Below the pieces are notes generated by a model that was not told the DNA's origin, ran no database searches, and saw only the letters and a program-made list of their open reading frames with translations. Positions 1-7,169 of a stretch of 33,452 bases of DNA are shown here, piece after piece; the stretch's first letter is position 1, and each line of letters begins with the position of its first letter. The translations under genes were made by a program, and so were the position numbers. The stretch spans positions 1 through 33,452 of IMG/VR virus record IMGVR_UViG_3300042691_028952; one strand, 5' to 3'. This DNA comes from a virus.

Positions 1-134
<134 letters not shown>

Positions 135-138
<4 letters not shown>

Positions 139-860
139 TCACGCTTGCCCTGCTAACCCGCGACGACGCCAGCCTTTCGGCATCCGTCTCCCCCGACGCA
201 GTCGCGCTCAAAGAGCAAGCACTTGCCGAAGGGGCGATGATCTTCCGCGTCAGCAACCCGGACGAGAACGCCGCGGCGGTGTCAGCGCAGGCGGCGTGCA
301 GGAAAGTGCTCAAGCTCGTCGAGGAATGCCGTGTTGCGGTGAAGCAGCCGATCCTCGATTACGGCCGGGCCATCGACGCGACCGCGAAGGCGTTCGTCGA
401 GGAACTGCGGCTGGAAGAGGCCCGAATCGCCAAGCACATCGGCGACTATAAGACCGCCGAGGCCGCCAAAATCCGCGCCGCAGAGGCCGCGCGCCAGGCC
501 GAACTCAACGAGATCGAGCGTCGTCGCCAGGAGGAGCTTGCAAAGGCCGAAACTCACGATCAGCGGGACGTAGTCAACGCACGGGCGGACGAGGAGGCCA
601 AGGCGGCAGCGCCGGCCGTCGTGCAGGTGCGGGCCGATGGGCAACGACTTCGGGACGAGTGGGAGATCACACAGATCAACGAGTGGGCGCTGGCCAAGGC
701 GCACCCGGAGCTTGTGCGGCGCATCGAGTTCGATATGCCCAAGGTGAAGGCCGCGCTGGATCTCTTTGATGGGAAACTCCCGGGCGTAATAGCGCAGAAG
801 GTCGTCAAATCCTCCGTGCGCCTGCCGGTGGGGCGGCCGGTGATTGTGGAGGCGAGATGA
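135..860 (+). CDS. Coiled-coil phage protein of the recombination/early region
   Basis: This is a 241-residue protein. I chose the GTG at 135 because a perfect AAGGAGG lies at 121-127 and the start overlaps the previous stop; an open frame further upstream is only poly-Gly. The middle (about residues 60-160) is a long charged helix rich in Ala, Glu, Arg and Lys, probably a coiled coil. The C-terminal 60 residues (around DEWEITQINEWALAKAHPEL, then a beta-like SSVRLPVGRP end) resemble phage proteins encoded next to single-strand annealing or nuclease genes, often as DUF1351-like or unnamed coiled-coil proteins. A role in recombination or single-strand DNA handling is inference from this pattern and from the RusA-type gene that follows with an ATGA overlap. 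Confidence 0.7.
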
Positions 861-1354
861 TCTCCTTCTTCGTCCCAGGCCACCCGAAGACAGCCGGCAG
901 CAAGCGCGCGTTCATGCGACCCGGAATGCGATTTCCTGTCATCGTGGACGACTGCAAGAAGGGCAAGGACTGGCGCGGTGACGTGAAACGATTCGCGATT
1001 GATGCGTACAAAGGGCCACTGATCGAGGGGCCCTTGCGAGTCCGGATGGTTTTCACGATGGCGCGGCCGAAGGGTCATTTCCGCTCCGGCAAACACGCGC
1101 ACTTGCTGAGGGACGGGGCAAGAATCGAACACGCCAGCAAGCCCGACGTGCTGAAGATGGCCAGAGCTGTCGAGGACGCGCTGACGGGGATCATTTGGCG
1201 CGACGACGCCCAAATCTACGACGAGCACCTTACGAAGCTTTACGGGGAGACCCCGGGGGTGATGGTGGCGGTCGAGAGTCTCCCGATAAATCTCGCGGTG
1301 CCAGACCCGTACGAACGCCAAGCGGCTTTGGCATTGGCACAAGTGAAGGCATGA
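857..1354 (+). CDS. rusA-like: RusA-family Holliday junction resolvase
   Basis: This 165-residue protein matches the RusA family, which cuts four-way DNA junctions as a dimer using Mg2+ held by acidic residues. Visible features are the N-terminal strand with PGHPKTAGSKRAF (residues 7-19), the core KPDVLKMARAVEDAL (95-109) and the following WRDDAQI (114-120). In E. coli RusA the core has two close aspartates (Asp70 and Asp72) and Lys76. Here Asp97 keeps the first position, but Leu99 stands where the second Asp would be and Arg103 replaces the Lys; Asp116/Asp117 fit the later Asp91. I cannot tell whether this is a normal subfamily variant. The start overlaps the previous stop (ATGA) and has GGAGG at 848-852. 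Confidence 0.85.
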   Translation: MISFFVPGHPKTAGSKRAFMRPGMRFPVIVDDCKKGKDWRGDVKRFAIDAYKGPLIEGPLRVRMVFTMARPKGHFRSGKHAHLLRDGARIEHASKPDVLKMARAVEDALTGIIWRDDAQIYDEHLTKLYGETPGVMVAVESLPINLAVPDPYERQAALALAQVKA

Positions 1355-1920
1355 GCGCCCCATTGAAACCACGCTTCCATCGCCAAATCGCCCTGTTCGC
1401 TGCACGCGAGGTATGCGAGGCGATCGAGCCGCATTGTGAGCCCGCCCGGCTCAAGGTCTGCGGTAGCCTCCGGCGGGGGCGAAAGTATGTCGGCGCCGTC
1501 GAGATCGTATTCGTTCCAAAAATGGTCGATTCGAAGGCCGATCTATTCGCTACGTCGCTCGTTCCCTCGACCGACGCCGCACTTAACTCGCTCATCGACG
1601 ACGGCATCTTGGCCAAGCGCAAGAACGTGAAAGGCTCTGAGATGTGGGGCGAGAAGAACAAGCTCGCGGTGCACGTCCGGACGGGCGTCCCTGTTGACTT
1701 TTTTGCCACGACCGAAAGCGCTTGGTGGAACTATGTCGTCTGCCGGACCGGCCCAGGCGAATCCAATATCGCGATCGAGGTAGCCGCCCAGCGAAAGGGC
1801 TGGAAGTGGAATCCCTACGGCGAGGGGTTCACGGACGGCGGCAAAGTGATCCCCGTGCGGTCCGAGCGCGAGGCGTTCGAACTCGTCGGGTTGCCGTATA
1901 AGGAGCCGAAGGACAGATGA
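1351..1920 (+). CDS. Pol X-type (DNA polymerase beta-like) nucleotidyltransferase
   Basis: This 189-residue protein starts at the ATG overlapping the RusA stop. It carries the nucleotidyltransferase signature GSLRRG (residues 38-43) followed by GAVEIVF (48-54), a third metal-site strand VPVDFF with Asp116, and a thumb-like region around WWNYVVCRTGPGESN to GWKWNPYGEGF. This is the minimal palm plus thumb of family X polymerases, without the 8-kDa or BRCT domains. The usual paired acids are D-x-D or D-x-E; here the first is Ala49 and the second Glu51, so one metal ligand seems to be missing. Likely roles are gap filling or terminal nucleotide transfer during phage DNA repair. Activity is uncertain because of the Ala. 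Confidence 0.75.
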   Translation: MSAPLKPRFHRQIALFAAREVCEAIEPHCEPARLKVCGSLRRGRKYVGAVEIVFVPKMVDSKADLFATSLVPSTDAALNSLIDDGILAKRKNVKGSEMWGEKNKLAVHVRTGVPVDFFATTESAWWNYVVCRTGPGESNIAIEVAAQRKGWKWNPYGEGFTDGGKVIPVRSEREAFELVGLPYKEPKDR

Positions 1921-2063
1921 CCTACGACCTCCTCCAATCCGAATATGGGATTGAAATCGACCGTGGCGCTTTAAATGCACTACTACAACGAAATCGACCC
2001 GAAGGCCTGCGCATGGTTACGCGAGCTAATGAAGGCCGGCCTGATTCCGGAGGGCGTCATTGA
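1917..2063 (+). CDS. Short ORF sharing its N-terminus with the HTH gene at 2715 (possible remnant)
   Basis: This ORF of 48 residues begins MTYDLLQSEYGIEIDRGAL and starts at an ATG overlapping the upstream stop (ATGA). The HTH gene at 2715 begins MTYEKLQSLGIEINRGAL, also with an ATGA overlap, and the two starts are similar at the DNA level over roughly 55 bases. From about residue 20 onward this ORF runs in another frame over the start of the methyltransferase gene and the likeness ends. It is most simply the broken 5' end of a duplicated gene left when the methyltransferase was inserted, though it could act as a coupling leader. It may not make a stable protein. Confidence 0.4.
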   Translation: MTYDLLQSEYGIEIDRGALNALLQRNRPEGLRMVTRANEGRPDSGGRH

Positions 2064-2718
2064 TGACCGTTCGATCGTCGATGTCCGGCCAGATGACCTT
2101 CGTGGGTTTCGACAATGCCACTTTTTCGCCGGCATCGCGGGGTGGGCGGAGGCCCTCAGGCTCGCGCAATGGCCGGATGACAGAGATGTCTGGACCGCCA
2201 GTTGTCCATGTCAGCCGTTCAGTGTCGCGGGCAAAGGACGGGCCCATTCAGACGAGCGTCACCTCTGGCCCATCCTCCGACAGCTTGTCCGCGTCCGCCG
2301 CCCTGCAACGGTCATTGGCGAGCAGGTTGCAAGCCCGCTTGGCCGTAAATGGCTCGCTGGAGTATTCGCTGACTTGGAAGGAATGGGCTATGCCTGCGCG
2401 GGAGCCGATTTGTGCGCTGCGAGCGTCGGCGCACCGCACATTCGCCAGCGCCTTTACTGGGTGGGCAACGCCTCGAGCGACGGACGGGAAGTGCGGCAGC
2501 AGTTACACGGAGAATTGCGAGGGACGGGATTTGGCGAAGGATGCGCGCCTTGTAGGCACAAATGCACCGACGGAAAAACGAGGCGCATTAGCCCTGAACC
2601 CGGAGTTTTCCCGTTGGCTCATGGGGTATCCGGCCGAATGGGGCTCTTGCGGGGCTACGGCAATGCGATTGTTCCAGCGTGTGCGGCGGAATTCATCAAA
2701 GCGTTCCTAGAGTTATGA
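1975..2718 (+). CDS. DNA (cytosine-5) methyltransferase
   Basis: This 247-residue protein is a compact phage C5 methyltransferase that transfers a methyl group from S-adenosylmethionine to cytosine C5. Motif I is FFAGIAGW (residues 50-57), motif IV PCQPFS (78-83) with the catalytic Cys79, motif VI GEQVAS (115-120, Glu116), motif VIII IRQRLYWVG (156-164) and motif X RGYGNAIVP (226-234). The 45-residue N-terminal extension (MHYYNEIDP...) is one I recall from phage members. The stretch between motif VIII and motif X, where the target-recognition domain sits, is only about 60 residues, short for the family. It probably protects phage DNA from host restriction. A second reading frame inside this gene also looks conserved, and related gene starts flank it. 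Confidence 0.92.
   Translation: MHYYNEIDPKACAWLRELMKAGLIPEGVIDDRSIVDVRPDDLRGFRQCHFFAGIAGWAEALRLAQWPDDRDVWTASCPCQPFSVAGKGRAHSDERHLWPILRQLVRVRRPATVIGEQVASPLGRKWLAGVFADLEGMGYACAGADLCAASVGAPHIRQRLYWVGNASSDGREVRQQLHGELRGTGFGEGCAPCRHKCTDGKTRRISPEPGVFPLAHGVSGRMGLLRGYGNAIVPACAAEFIKAFLEL
2063..2710 (+). CDS. Candidate overlapping gene in the +1 frame of the methyltransferase
   Basis: A 215-codon open frame from the ATG at 2063 lies wholly inside the methyltransferase gene. It reads like a protein pattern I recall from many phages: AALQRSLASRLQARL (residues 79-93), YSLTWKEWAMP (101-111), ICALRASAHRT (116-126), GWATPRATDGK (133-143) and LNPEFSRWLMGYPAEW (178-193). The main frame carries all methyltransferase motifs in the same bases, so both frames seem meaningful. 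No clear Shine-Dalgarno sequence precedes 2063. The known resemblance could reflect wrongly annotated frames of related methyltransferase genes, so translation is unproven and no function can be given. Confidence 0.4.
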   Translation: MTVRSSMSGQMTFVGFDNATFSPASRGGRRPSGSRNGRMTEMSGPPVVHVSRSVSRAKDGPIQTSVTSGPSSDSLSASAALQRSLASRLQARLAVNGSLEYSLTWKEWAMPAREPICALRASAHRTFASAFTGWATPRATDGKCGSSYTENCEGRDLAKDARLVGTNAPTEKRGALALNPEFSRWLMGYPAEWGSCGATAMRLFQRVRRNSSKRS

Positions 2719-3194
2719 CCTACGAAAAGCTCCAATCTCTCGGCATCGAGATCAACCGTGGCGCCCTAGCCTCCGGTTTCCGCGAGAATGAGCATCGGCC
2801 GGGGTCGGAGTGCTTCACGGACCCCGACGCTTCACGCAGGCGCGTAAAGCCCCCACCGCTCACAGAAGACCTGTCCCACCTCAACGGACGCCCTATGCGC
2901 GTTACGGCCTTTAAAGAGCTTTTGGCGTCCCGCGGCGAGTCGATTGACGGGCTGGCGCAGAAATCAGGCTTGGCGAGTAGCACGGTGCGCCAGTTGATCT
3001 CAAGCCCTCACCGGTATTCTGACGGCTCCAGGGCGCGCCTGAAACCGCTTCTTACGCCGGTGGAGTGGGCGATGGTCATCAGTTTTAGGGCAAACACGAT
3101 CAAAACAGACGCAACAGCGGAGGAAATAGACAAGGTCTTGAATTATGTCAGATCCCGGACAGCGTTAACGCCGGGTCACCAAAACGCGGAATAA
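2715..3194 (+). CDS. Helix-turn-helix DNA-binding protein
   Basis: This 159-residue protein starts at the ATG overlapping the methyltransferase stop (ATGA); an in-frame open stretch upstream lies within that gene and is not needed. Residues 1-20 match the short ORF at 1917. Residues 66-98 (AFKELLASRG, then SIDGLAQKSGLASSTVRQLI) look like a Cro/CI-type helix-turn-helix, and the rest is mixed helix. Residues 25-60 are probably a disordered linker. An internal ATG at 2895 would give a product holding only the HTH part. Its place directly before the replisome organiser suggests a regulator of early transcription or an accessory replication factor. The dyads at 7170-7222 are possible targets, which is inference. 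Confidence 0.6.
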   Translation: MTYEKLQSLGIEINRGALASGFRENEHRPGSECFTDPDASRRRVKPPPLTEDLSHLNGRPMRVTAFKELLASRGESIDGLAQKSGLASSTVRQLISSPHRYSDGSRARLKPLLTPVEWAMVISFRANTIKTDATAEEIDKVLNYVRSRTALTPGHQNAE

Positions 3195-4055
3195 ATGGCC
3201 TGGATCGAATCACACCAAGAGCTTGCGCGGCACCCCAAAGTGCTTCGCCTCGCTCGCTTACTGAAGATCAATAAAGCCCAAGCCATAGGGCATCTGCACC
3301 TTTTGTGGTGGTGGACTCTTGATTACTCTCCGACAGGCGAGTTATCGGCTTTCACCTCTTGCGAATTGGGATCGGCCGCGGAATGGCAAGGCGATGGAGA
3401 TCAATTCAGAAAGGCGCTTGGCGAGTGCGGATTGGTGGATGAAGACGGGTCAATCCACGACTGGCACGACTACGCCGGGAAGCTAGTCGAGGCGCGGGAG
3501 TACGACAGGGCCAGAAAGAGAGCGGATCGGGCTGTCCGGCGGACGTCCACCGGACATCCACCGGACATCCACCGGAAGTCCGGCGTAGAGAACCCAACAG
3601 TACCGGACCCAACAGTACCCAACCAGAGAGGGAGTGAGAACGCGCGAGGTCCGGACCCGTGGCCTGCGGTCGCGGACGTGCGAACAGAATGCCAACTGCG
3701 CGGCATTCCCGAAGCCGTCGGGGAGGCGTTTTGGCTGCACTACGAGGCCCGGGGTTGGCTTGACGGCGCTGGCGTCGCAATCGCCAAGTGGCGCCCGAAG
3801 CTCACAACATGGGCAGCGCGTGATCGCGGCAAAGATACGGCCGGGAAGGCGCCACCAAACGGGGAAAAACCAATCGGGGCAGCACAATCGCTCATGCTCG
3901 CCCAGGAGGAACTAAAGCGCGTCGATGCCCGAATCCGAACCATTGTCGGGTCCTACGACGAGCACCAAACCAAGACCGAGAAAGACCGAGCCGAACTAAA
4001 GGCGCTCCGGGGAAGGGCGGCGGAACTGAAGGAGAAGTTGGGATTTAAGGCATGA
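3195..4055 (+). CDS. Phage replisome organiser / replication initiation protein (lambda O-like role)
   Basis: This 286-residue protein has the phage replisome-organiser N-terminal domain: MAWIESHQELARHPKVLRLA, then LHLLWWWTLDYSPTGEL and a WHDYAGKLVEAR helix (about residues 1-105), a winged-helix DNA-binding fold. A linker follows (114-146) encoded by direct repeats, then a second domain (about 155-215, WLHYEARGWLDGAG...KWRPKLTTWAA) and a C-terminal coiled coil. Such proteins bind origin iterons and recruit the host helicase. The repeats in the linker DNA may be the origin itself, as in the lambda O gene. No helicase loader or helicase gene is visible beside it. The start is one base past the upstream TAA. 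Confidence 0.8.
   Translation: MAWIESHQELARHPKVLRLARLLKINKAQAIGHLHLLWWWTLDYSPTGELSAFTSCELGSAAEWQGDGDQFRKALGECGLVDEDGSIHDWHDYAGKLVEAREYDRARKRADRAVRRTSTGHPPDIHRKSGVENPTVPDPTVPNQRGSENARGPDPWPAVADVRTECQLRGIPEAVGEAFWLHYEARGWLDGAGVAIAKWRPKLTTWAARDRGKDTAGKAPPNGEKPIGAAQSLMLAQEELKRVDARIRTIVGSYDEHQTKTEKDRAELKALRGRAAELKEKLGFKA
3541..3626 (+). repeat. Two sets of iteron-like direct repeats inside the replisome organiser gene
   Basis: Four tandem 11-base units with core GGACATCCACC run from 3541 to 3584; the middle two are identical and the outer two diverge. They are followed by two 15-base units sharing ACCCAACAGTACC at about 3592-3621. They encode the linker of the replication protein. Position and tandem layout resemble the iterons of a lambda-type origin, but the neighbouring DNA is not clearly AT-rich. 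Confidence 0.5.
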
Positions 4056-4753
4056 CACCAAAAAGCAAAACCAAAAGGAACGAAATGAAACACCTCACGA
4101 TCGGAATGGTTATACTCTTGGCCGCGGCAACGACTGCGTTTTGCTTTGGAGAGCAAGGCAAGCGCGAGCAAATTATGCTCGCGGGCCACACCCTCGGCGT
4201 TTTGGCGATGTTTTGCGTCGCCGGCATGGCGCGGCAGGCTGAACTCGCAGACCGCCGGCGCGGGGATCACCTTGCGCCAAACAGGCGAGTTAAGCTCATG
4301 ACCGGGCTCGCGCTGACGCTTGGCCCGACGCTGGCTCACGCGCTCGCACTTTTCATCTTTTTGGCCTGCGCCATCGGTGCGGGCGTCGGGCTGATCGGGT
4401 GGGGAGCGATCAAACTCTGGTCCGCTCTGGTCACGGTCGAGGAGCGAGTCAACGAGCGCAATGATGAGCTTGCGGCCGTGACAGACACGCCGCCGCCGCT
4501 TATTGCCGCCGCAGCGTCCCCAGAGTTACCAGAGTTACAAGCGGCAGCAGCGGACATCGCTACAGTTGCGCCGGGCTCCGATGAATACGAGACCGTCCTG
4601 GTCTCGACGCGCCCATGGTTGCACGTTACGAGGCCCCCGGGCGTGCGGCTTGAGTGGTCCATCAATCTTCTGGATTGGGTCGAGTGGGACGAGCAGCCTG
4701 TCGCAGCTACGTTGCCGTCGGCGTTTTGGAGGGCAAAGCGAGGCGAGGAATGA
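4052..4753 (+). CDS. Multi-pass membrane protein of unknown function
   Basis: This protein is 233 residues from the ATG at 4052 (ATGA overlap), or 222 from the ATG at 4085, which has AAAAGGA five bases upstream and may be the truer start. Hydrophobic segments lie at about residues 15-35, 41-60 and 84-122 (the last long enough for one or two crossings), with an Arg-rich loop between the second and third. The C-terminal 110 residues are soluble, begin Ala/Pro-rich and end with a compact Trp-rich part (LEWSINLLDWVEWDEQP) resembling secreted-protein modules that compare measured text-like repeats, but I cannot assign it. Its place between replication and terminase genes gives no clear role; superinfection exclusion is only a guess. 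Confidence 0.6.
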   Translation: MTPKSKTKRNEMKHLTIGMVILLAAATTAFCFGEQGKREQIMLAGHTLGVLAMFCVAGMARQAELADRRRGDHLAPNRRVKLMTGLALTLGPTLAHALALFIFLACAIGAGVGLIGWGAIKLWSALVTVEERVNERNDELAAVTDTPPPLIAAAASPELPELQAAAADIATVAPGSDEYETVLVSTRPWLHVTRPPGVRLEWSINLLDWVEWDEQPVAATLPSAFWRAKRGEE

Positions 4754-4763
4754 AGCCCAAAGG

Positions 4764-4940
4764 ATGAACACCGCGGAATTGTCACGACGGATCGTTTGCT
4801 TGGTGATCAATAATCTGAATAGCCGGAAAGGGTTTGATTGGTGGTGGCACGATGTTGATGACGAAACGAAGCTAGAATTGATGGAGTCGTTAATCGAGCA
4901 AGTGGAGTTAGAATTGCAGGAACATGAAACCCGAACGTAA
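4764..4940 (+). CDS. Small acidic phage protein
   Basis: This protein has 58 residues and starts at the ATG in AAAGGATG. It has a short helix (MNTAELSRRIVCLVINNLN), a GFDWWWHDVDDET centre and an acidic helical tail (LELMESLIEQVELELQEHE). Small proteins with a GFD-WW-HD-D centre occur in many phage genomes without a known role. It overlaps the terminase small subunit start by 17 bases, which suggests coupling and a late-gene or early-late boundary position. Confidence 0.6.
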   Translation: MNTAELSRRIVCLVINNLNSRKGFDWWWHDVDDETKLELMESLIEQVELELQEHETRT

Positions 4941-5415
4941 GAAACCATTCGCAGCCCCAAAATCCAAAGTCGGCCGCCCGGCCAAAATCACGCTGCCGGT
5001 CGTCGCCGAAGTCGGAAAGCTCATCGCTCTCGGGCTCACCGAGGAGCAGGCGTGCCTTGCGCAGAACCCGCCAGTGAACCTCGGATCGTATAGGTCCGCG
5101 TGCAATCGCAACGAGGAATTTGCTACAGCGGTAAAAAAGGCGCAGGCGGAATTTTTGGTTCGGGCGGTCAAAGCCATTTCCGAAGGCGGCGAAGTCGAAT
5201 ATGGACTGACCGCCGACGGTAAGCCGTCCCAACGGGTCAAGCAATGGACCGGCCTGGCCTGGATTCTCGAACGTCGCCACAAGCCGCAGTTCAACCGAGT
5301 CGAGGGGCATGCGATCACGGACTCGCAGGGCGGGGAACTGCTGACGGAGAAGGACATGCTGGAACTTGAGCAGATCACGAAGTCGGAAGTGAAGAAAGGG
5401 ATCAACCGTGGCTAA
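4924..5415 (+). CDS. terS: Terminase small subunit
   Basis: This 163-residue basic protein binds phage DNA to start packaging. Residues 15-70 (KVGRPAKITLPVVAEVGKLI, LTEEQACLAQNP, SYRSACNRNEEF) form a homeodomain-like helix-turn-helix typical of small terminases. A helical segment (ATAVKKAQAEFLVRAVKAI) and GLAWILERRHKPQFNRV follow, the latter a frequent phage small-terminase feature. The C-terminal tail is charged and helical. It lies just upstream of the large subunit, separated by one small ORF, which supports the call. GGAAC lies a few bases before the ATG. Confidence 0.85.
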   Translation: MKPERKKPFAAPKSKVGRPAKITLPVVAEVGKLIALGLTEEQACLAQNPPVNLGSYRSACNRNEEFATAVKKAQAEFLVRAVKAISEGGEVEYGLTADGKPSQRVKQWTGLAWILERRHKPQFNRVEGHAITDSQGGELLTEKDMLELEQITKSEVKKGINRG

Positions 5416-5641
5416 CCTGGCCGGCAGCACGATAGACGTCGTCACTGACGCCGTCCACAGGGCGATCGAGGCGAGAGTTAAAGAGGCTATCGACGCCGAG
5501 ATAGAAAAGGCGAAGGGCGAGATCGAAAAGCGGATACGAGGCGACGCGGCGACCATCGCAGCAACAGTGCTACGACGCTTTTCGATGGAGCGATTCGGGG
5601 AAACTTTGCGAATCGAGATCGATTTCAAGAACGCGAAATGA
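5408..5641 (+). CDS. Small coiled-coil protein between the terminase genes
   Basis: This is a 77-residue protein starting at a GTG that overlaps the end of the terminase small subunit by 8 bases; AAAGGG lies about eight bases upstream. Residues 18-50 (HRAIEARVKEAIDAEIEKAK and onward) are a regular charged helix, probably a coiled coil, followed by a short beta-like end. It overlaps the large terminase start (ATGA). I do not recognise a family. Being wedged between the two terminase genes suggests a packaging accessory role, but nothing in the sequence proves it. Confidence 0.6.
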   Translation: MANLAGSTIDVVTDAVHRAIEARVKEAIDAEIEKAKGEIEKRIRGDAATIAATVLRRFSMERFGETLRIEIDFKNAK

Positions 5642-7149
5642 CCAAGCCCCCAAAACGCGTCCGTTTCTCCGAACTCTCCGCCGAGCAAAAGCGGGTGTTC
5701 TCCCGCCCGTCGGAATTCGGCCGGCGCGTCCTCAAGATCCCACTGACAAACGAGCAGGCCGCTGCGTGTGATTCGTTCATGCCGCATCGGGCGAACGTGT
5801 CCGTTCTCTGCTGCAACGAGGCCGGAAAAACTACGAAGATTCTCCCGACGGTCATCCTCTGGCACGTCTGCGTGTTTCCCCGGCGCGGCGAAAACGGGGG
5901 CGTGACGGCAACGTCGGGTTCCTGGGCGCAGGTCGAAAAGCAGCTCATGCCGGCGCTGCACGCGCAGTCGCCGAAGTTCCCCCGCTGGCGCTTCCTCGAC
6001 ACGGAGATCCAGCGTGACGGCAGCCCTAACTTCATGGCCTACGCGGTGACGAACCCGGGCCTTGCTGAAGGCTTCCACGGCTCGGAGGAAACGCCGCTGA
6101 TGATGCTGTTTGATGAAGCGAAGTCCGTCCGGGATTCCATCATCGAAGCAGGCGAGAAACGATGCCGCCCGCAACGGCTCGGGCTGCTGTCGTCCCCAGG
6201 TTATTCACAGGGGAAGTTCTACGCGTCACACACATCCGAGGCCAAATACTGGACCCGCCACAAAATCACGTACGAGTCCTGTCCGTGGATCGACCGCGTC
6301 GAGATGCGGCGCGTTGTTGAGAAGGCCGGCGGTGGCGACTACGAGCGGGGACTGCAGGATCCGCTCATTCGATCGGCCTACTTCGCCGAATTCATGGCGT
6401 TCGTGAAGGATGCTTTACTGGCCCTGGCCGACATCGAGGAATGCATCGCAGCGCCACCGCAGGGCCGCCCAGGCAAGCGTCACGCGTTCTGCGACTTCGC
6501 CGGCGGTGGCGACGAGAACGCGATCGGCATCCGCATCGGGAACCGCGTTTGGCTCCAGGACTCCTGGCGCGACGACAACGAAATGGCGGCCGTGGGGCGC
6601 TTCGTGAAGAACTTCGTGCTCATGCGGGACAAGTGGGGATTTCGCGCCGATGAGATCGAAGGTGACGCGGACGGCATGGGAAGCCCGATGGTGAGCCGAT
6701 TGCATGAGTTGGGCTGGGAGATCATCCCGTTCCACGGTAACAGCGCGCCGATGGACCCGCGTTACTACAACCGCATCGCAGAACTGTGGTATGACGGCGC
6801 CAAGGCTATCAAGGAACGCAAGATCATCATTCCGGACGACGAGGACCTAAAGGCCCAGATGCTCGACCGCATCGGCAAACTTCATTCCGACGGGCTAATT
6901 CAGCTTGAATCGAAGAAGGAGCTTTTTGCGCGGCAGGCGCGCGAGCAGCGCCAGAAGCGTTCGCCGGATCGAGCGGATGCAATCTTTGGGGCGATGGGAG
7001 ATCTGCCCATCATCGAGTCCGTGAACATCGGCGGCCCGCAGCAGGAGCGCGGACCGTGGCACGATGACCCGGACATGGGCCCCGATACGGTCGAGCGGGA
7101 GGGCAGCATCCCAGAAGAGGTGTTGCGGGGGTTTGACGCGGGGGGATGA
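5638..7149 (+). CDS. terL: Terminase large subunit
   Basis: This 503-residue protein is the packaging motor ATPase and nuclease. The Walker A-like motif is NEAGKTTK (residues 60-67), a variant without the usual Gly-rich start. Walker B is PLMMLFDEA (153-161) with Glu160 as the catalytic acid, and LSSPGYS (184-190) fits the coupling motif. The C-terminal RNase H-like nuclease has HAFCDFAGG (Asp286), DEIEGDADGMG (acids around 339-345) and SPDRADAIFG (Asp444, Asp447). Length and domain order are normal. It pumps DNA into the prohead through the portal encoded downstream. It starts at an ATGA overlap and is followed by the longest gap in the window. Confidence 0.95.
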   Translation: MTKPPKRVRFSELSAEQKRVFSRPSEFGRRVLKIPLTNEQAAACDSFMPHRANVSVLCCNEAGKTTKILPTVILWHVCVFPRRGENGGVTATSGSWAQVEKQLMPALHAQSPKFPRWRFLDTEIQRDGSPNFMAYAVTNPGLAEGFHGSEETPLMMLFDEAKSVRDSIIEAGEKRCRPQRLGLLSSPGYSQGKFYASHTSEAKYWTRHKITYESCPWIDRVEMRRVVEKAGGGDYERGLQDPLIRSAYFAEFMAFVKDALLALADIEECIAAPPQGRPGKRHAFCDFAGGGDENAIGIRIGNRVWLQDSWRDDNEMAAVGRFVKNFVLMRDKWGFRADEIEGDADGMGSPMVSRLHELGWEIIPFHGNSAPMDPRYYNRIAELWYDGAKAIKERKIIIPDDEDLKAQMLDRIGKLHSDGLIQLESKKELFARQAREQRQKRSPDRADAIFGAMGDLPIIESVNIGGPQQERGPWHDDPDMGPDTVEREGSIPEEVLRGFDAGG

Positions 7150-7169
7150 GTCGGCGCGTCAAGAATAGG

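Noticed and set aside
1975-2718. Frameshifted, broken methyltransferase
   Set aside because: All methyltransferase motifs I to X lie in one uninterrupted frame, so the second frame is an overlap rather than a shifted half.
4807-6174. 455-codon open frame on the minus strand over the terminase genes
   Set aside because: It is antisense to the terminase small and large subunits, whose motifs are clear; long antisense frames are common in GC-rich DNA and this one shows no family pattern.
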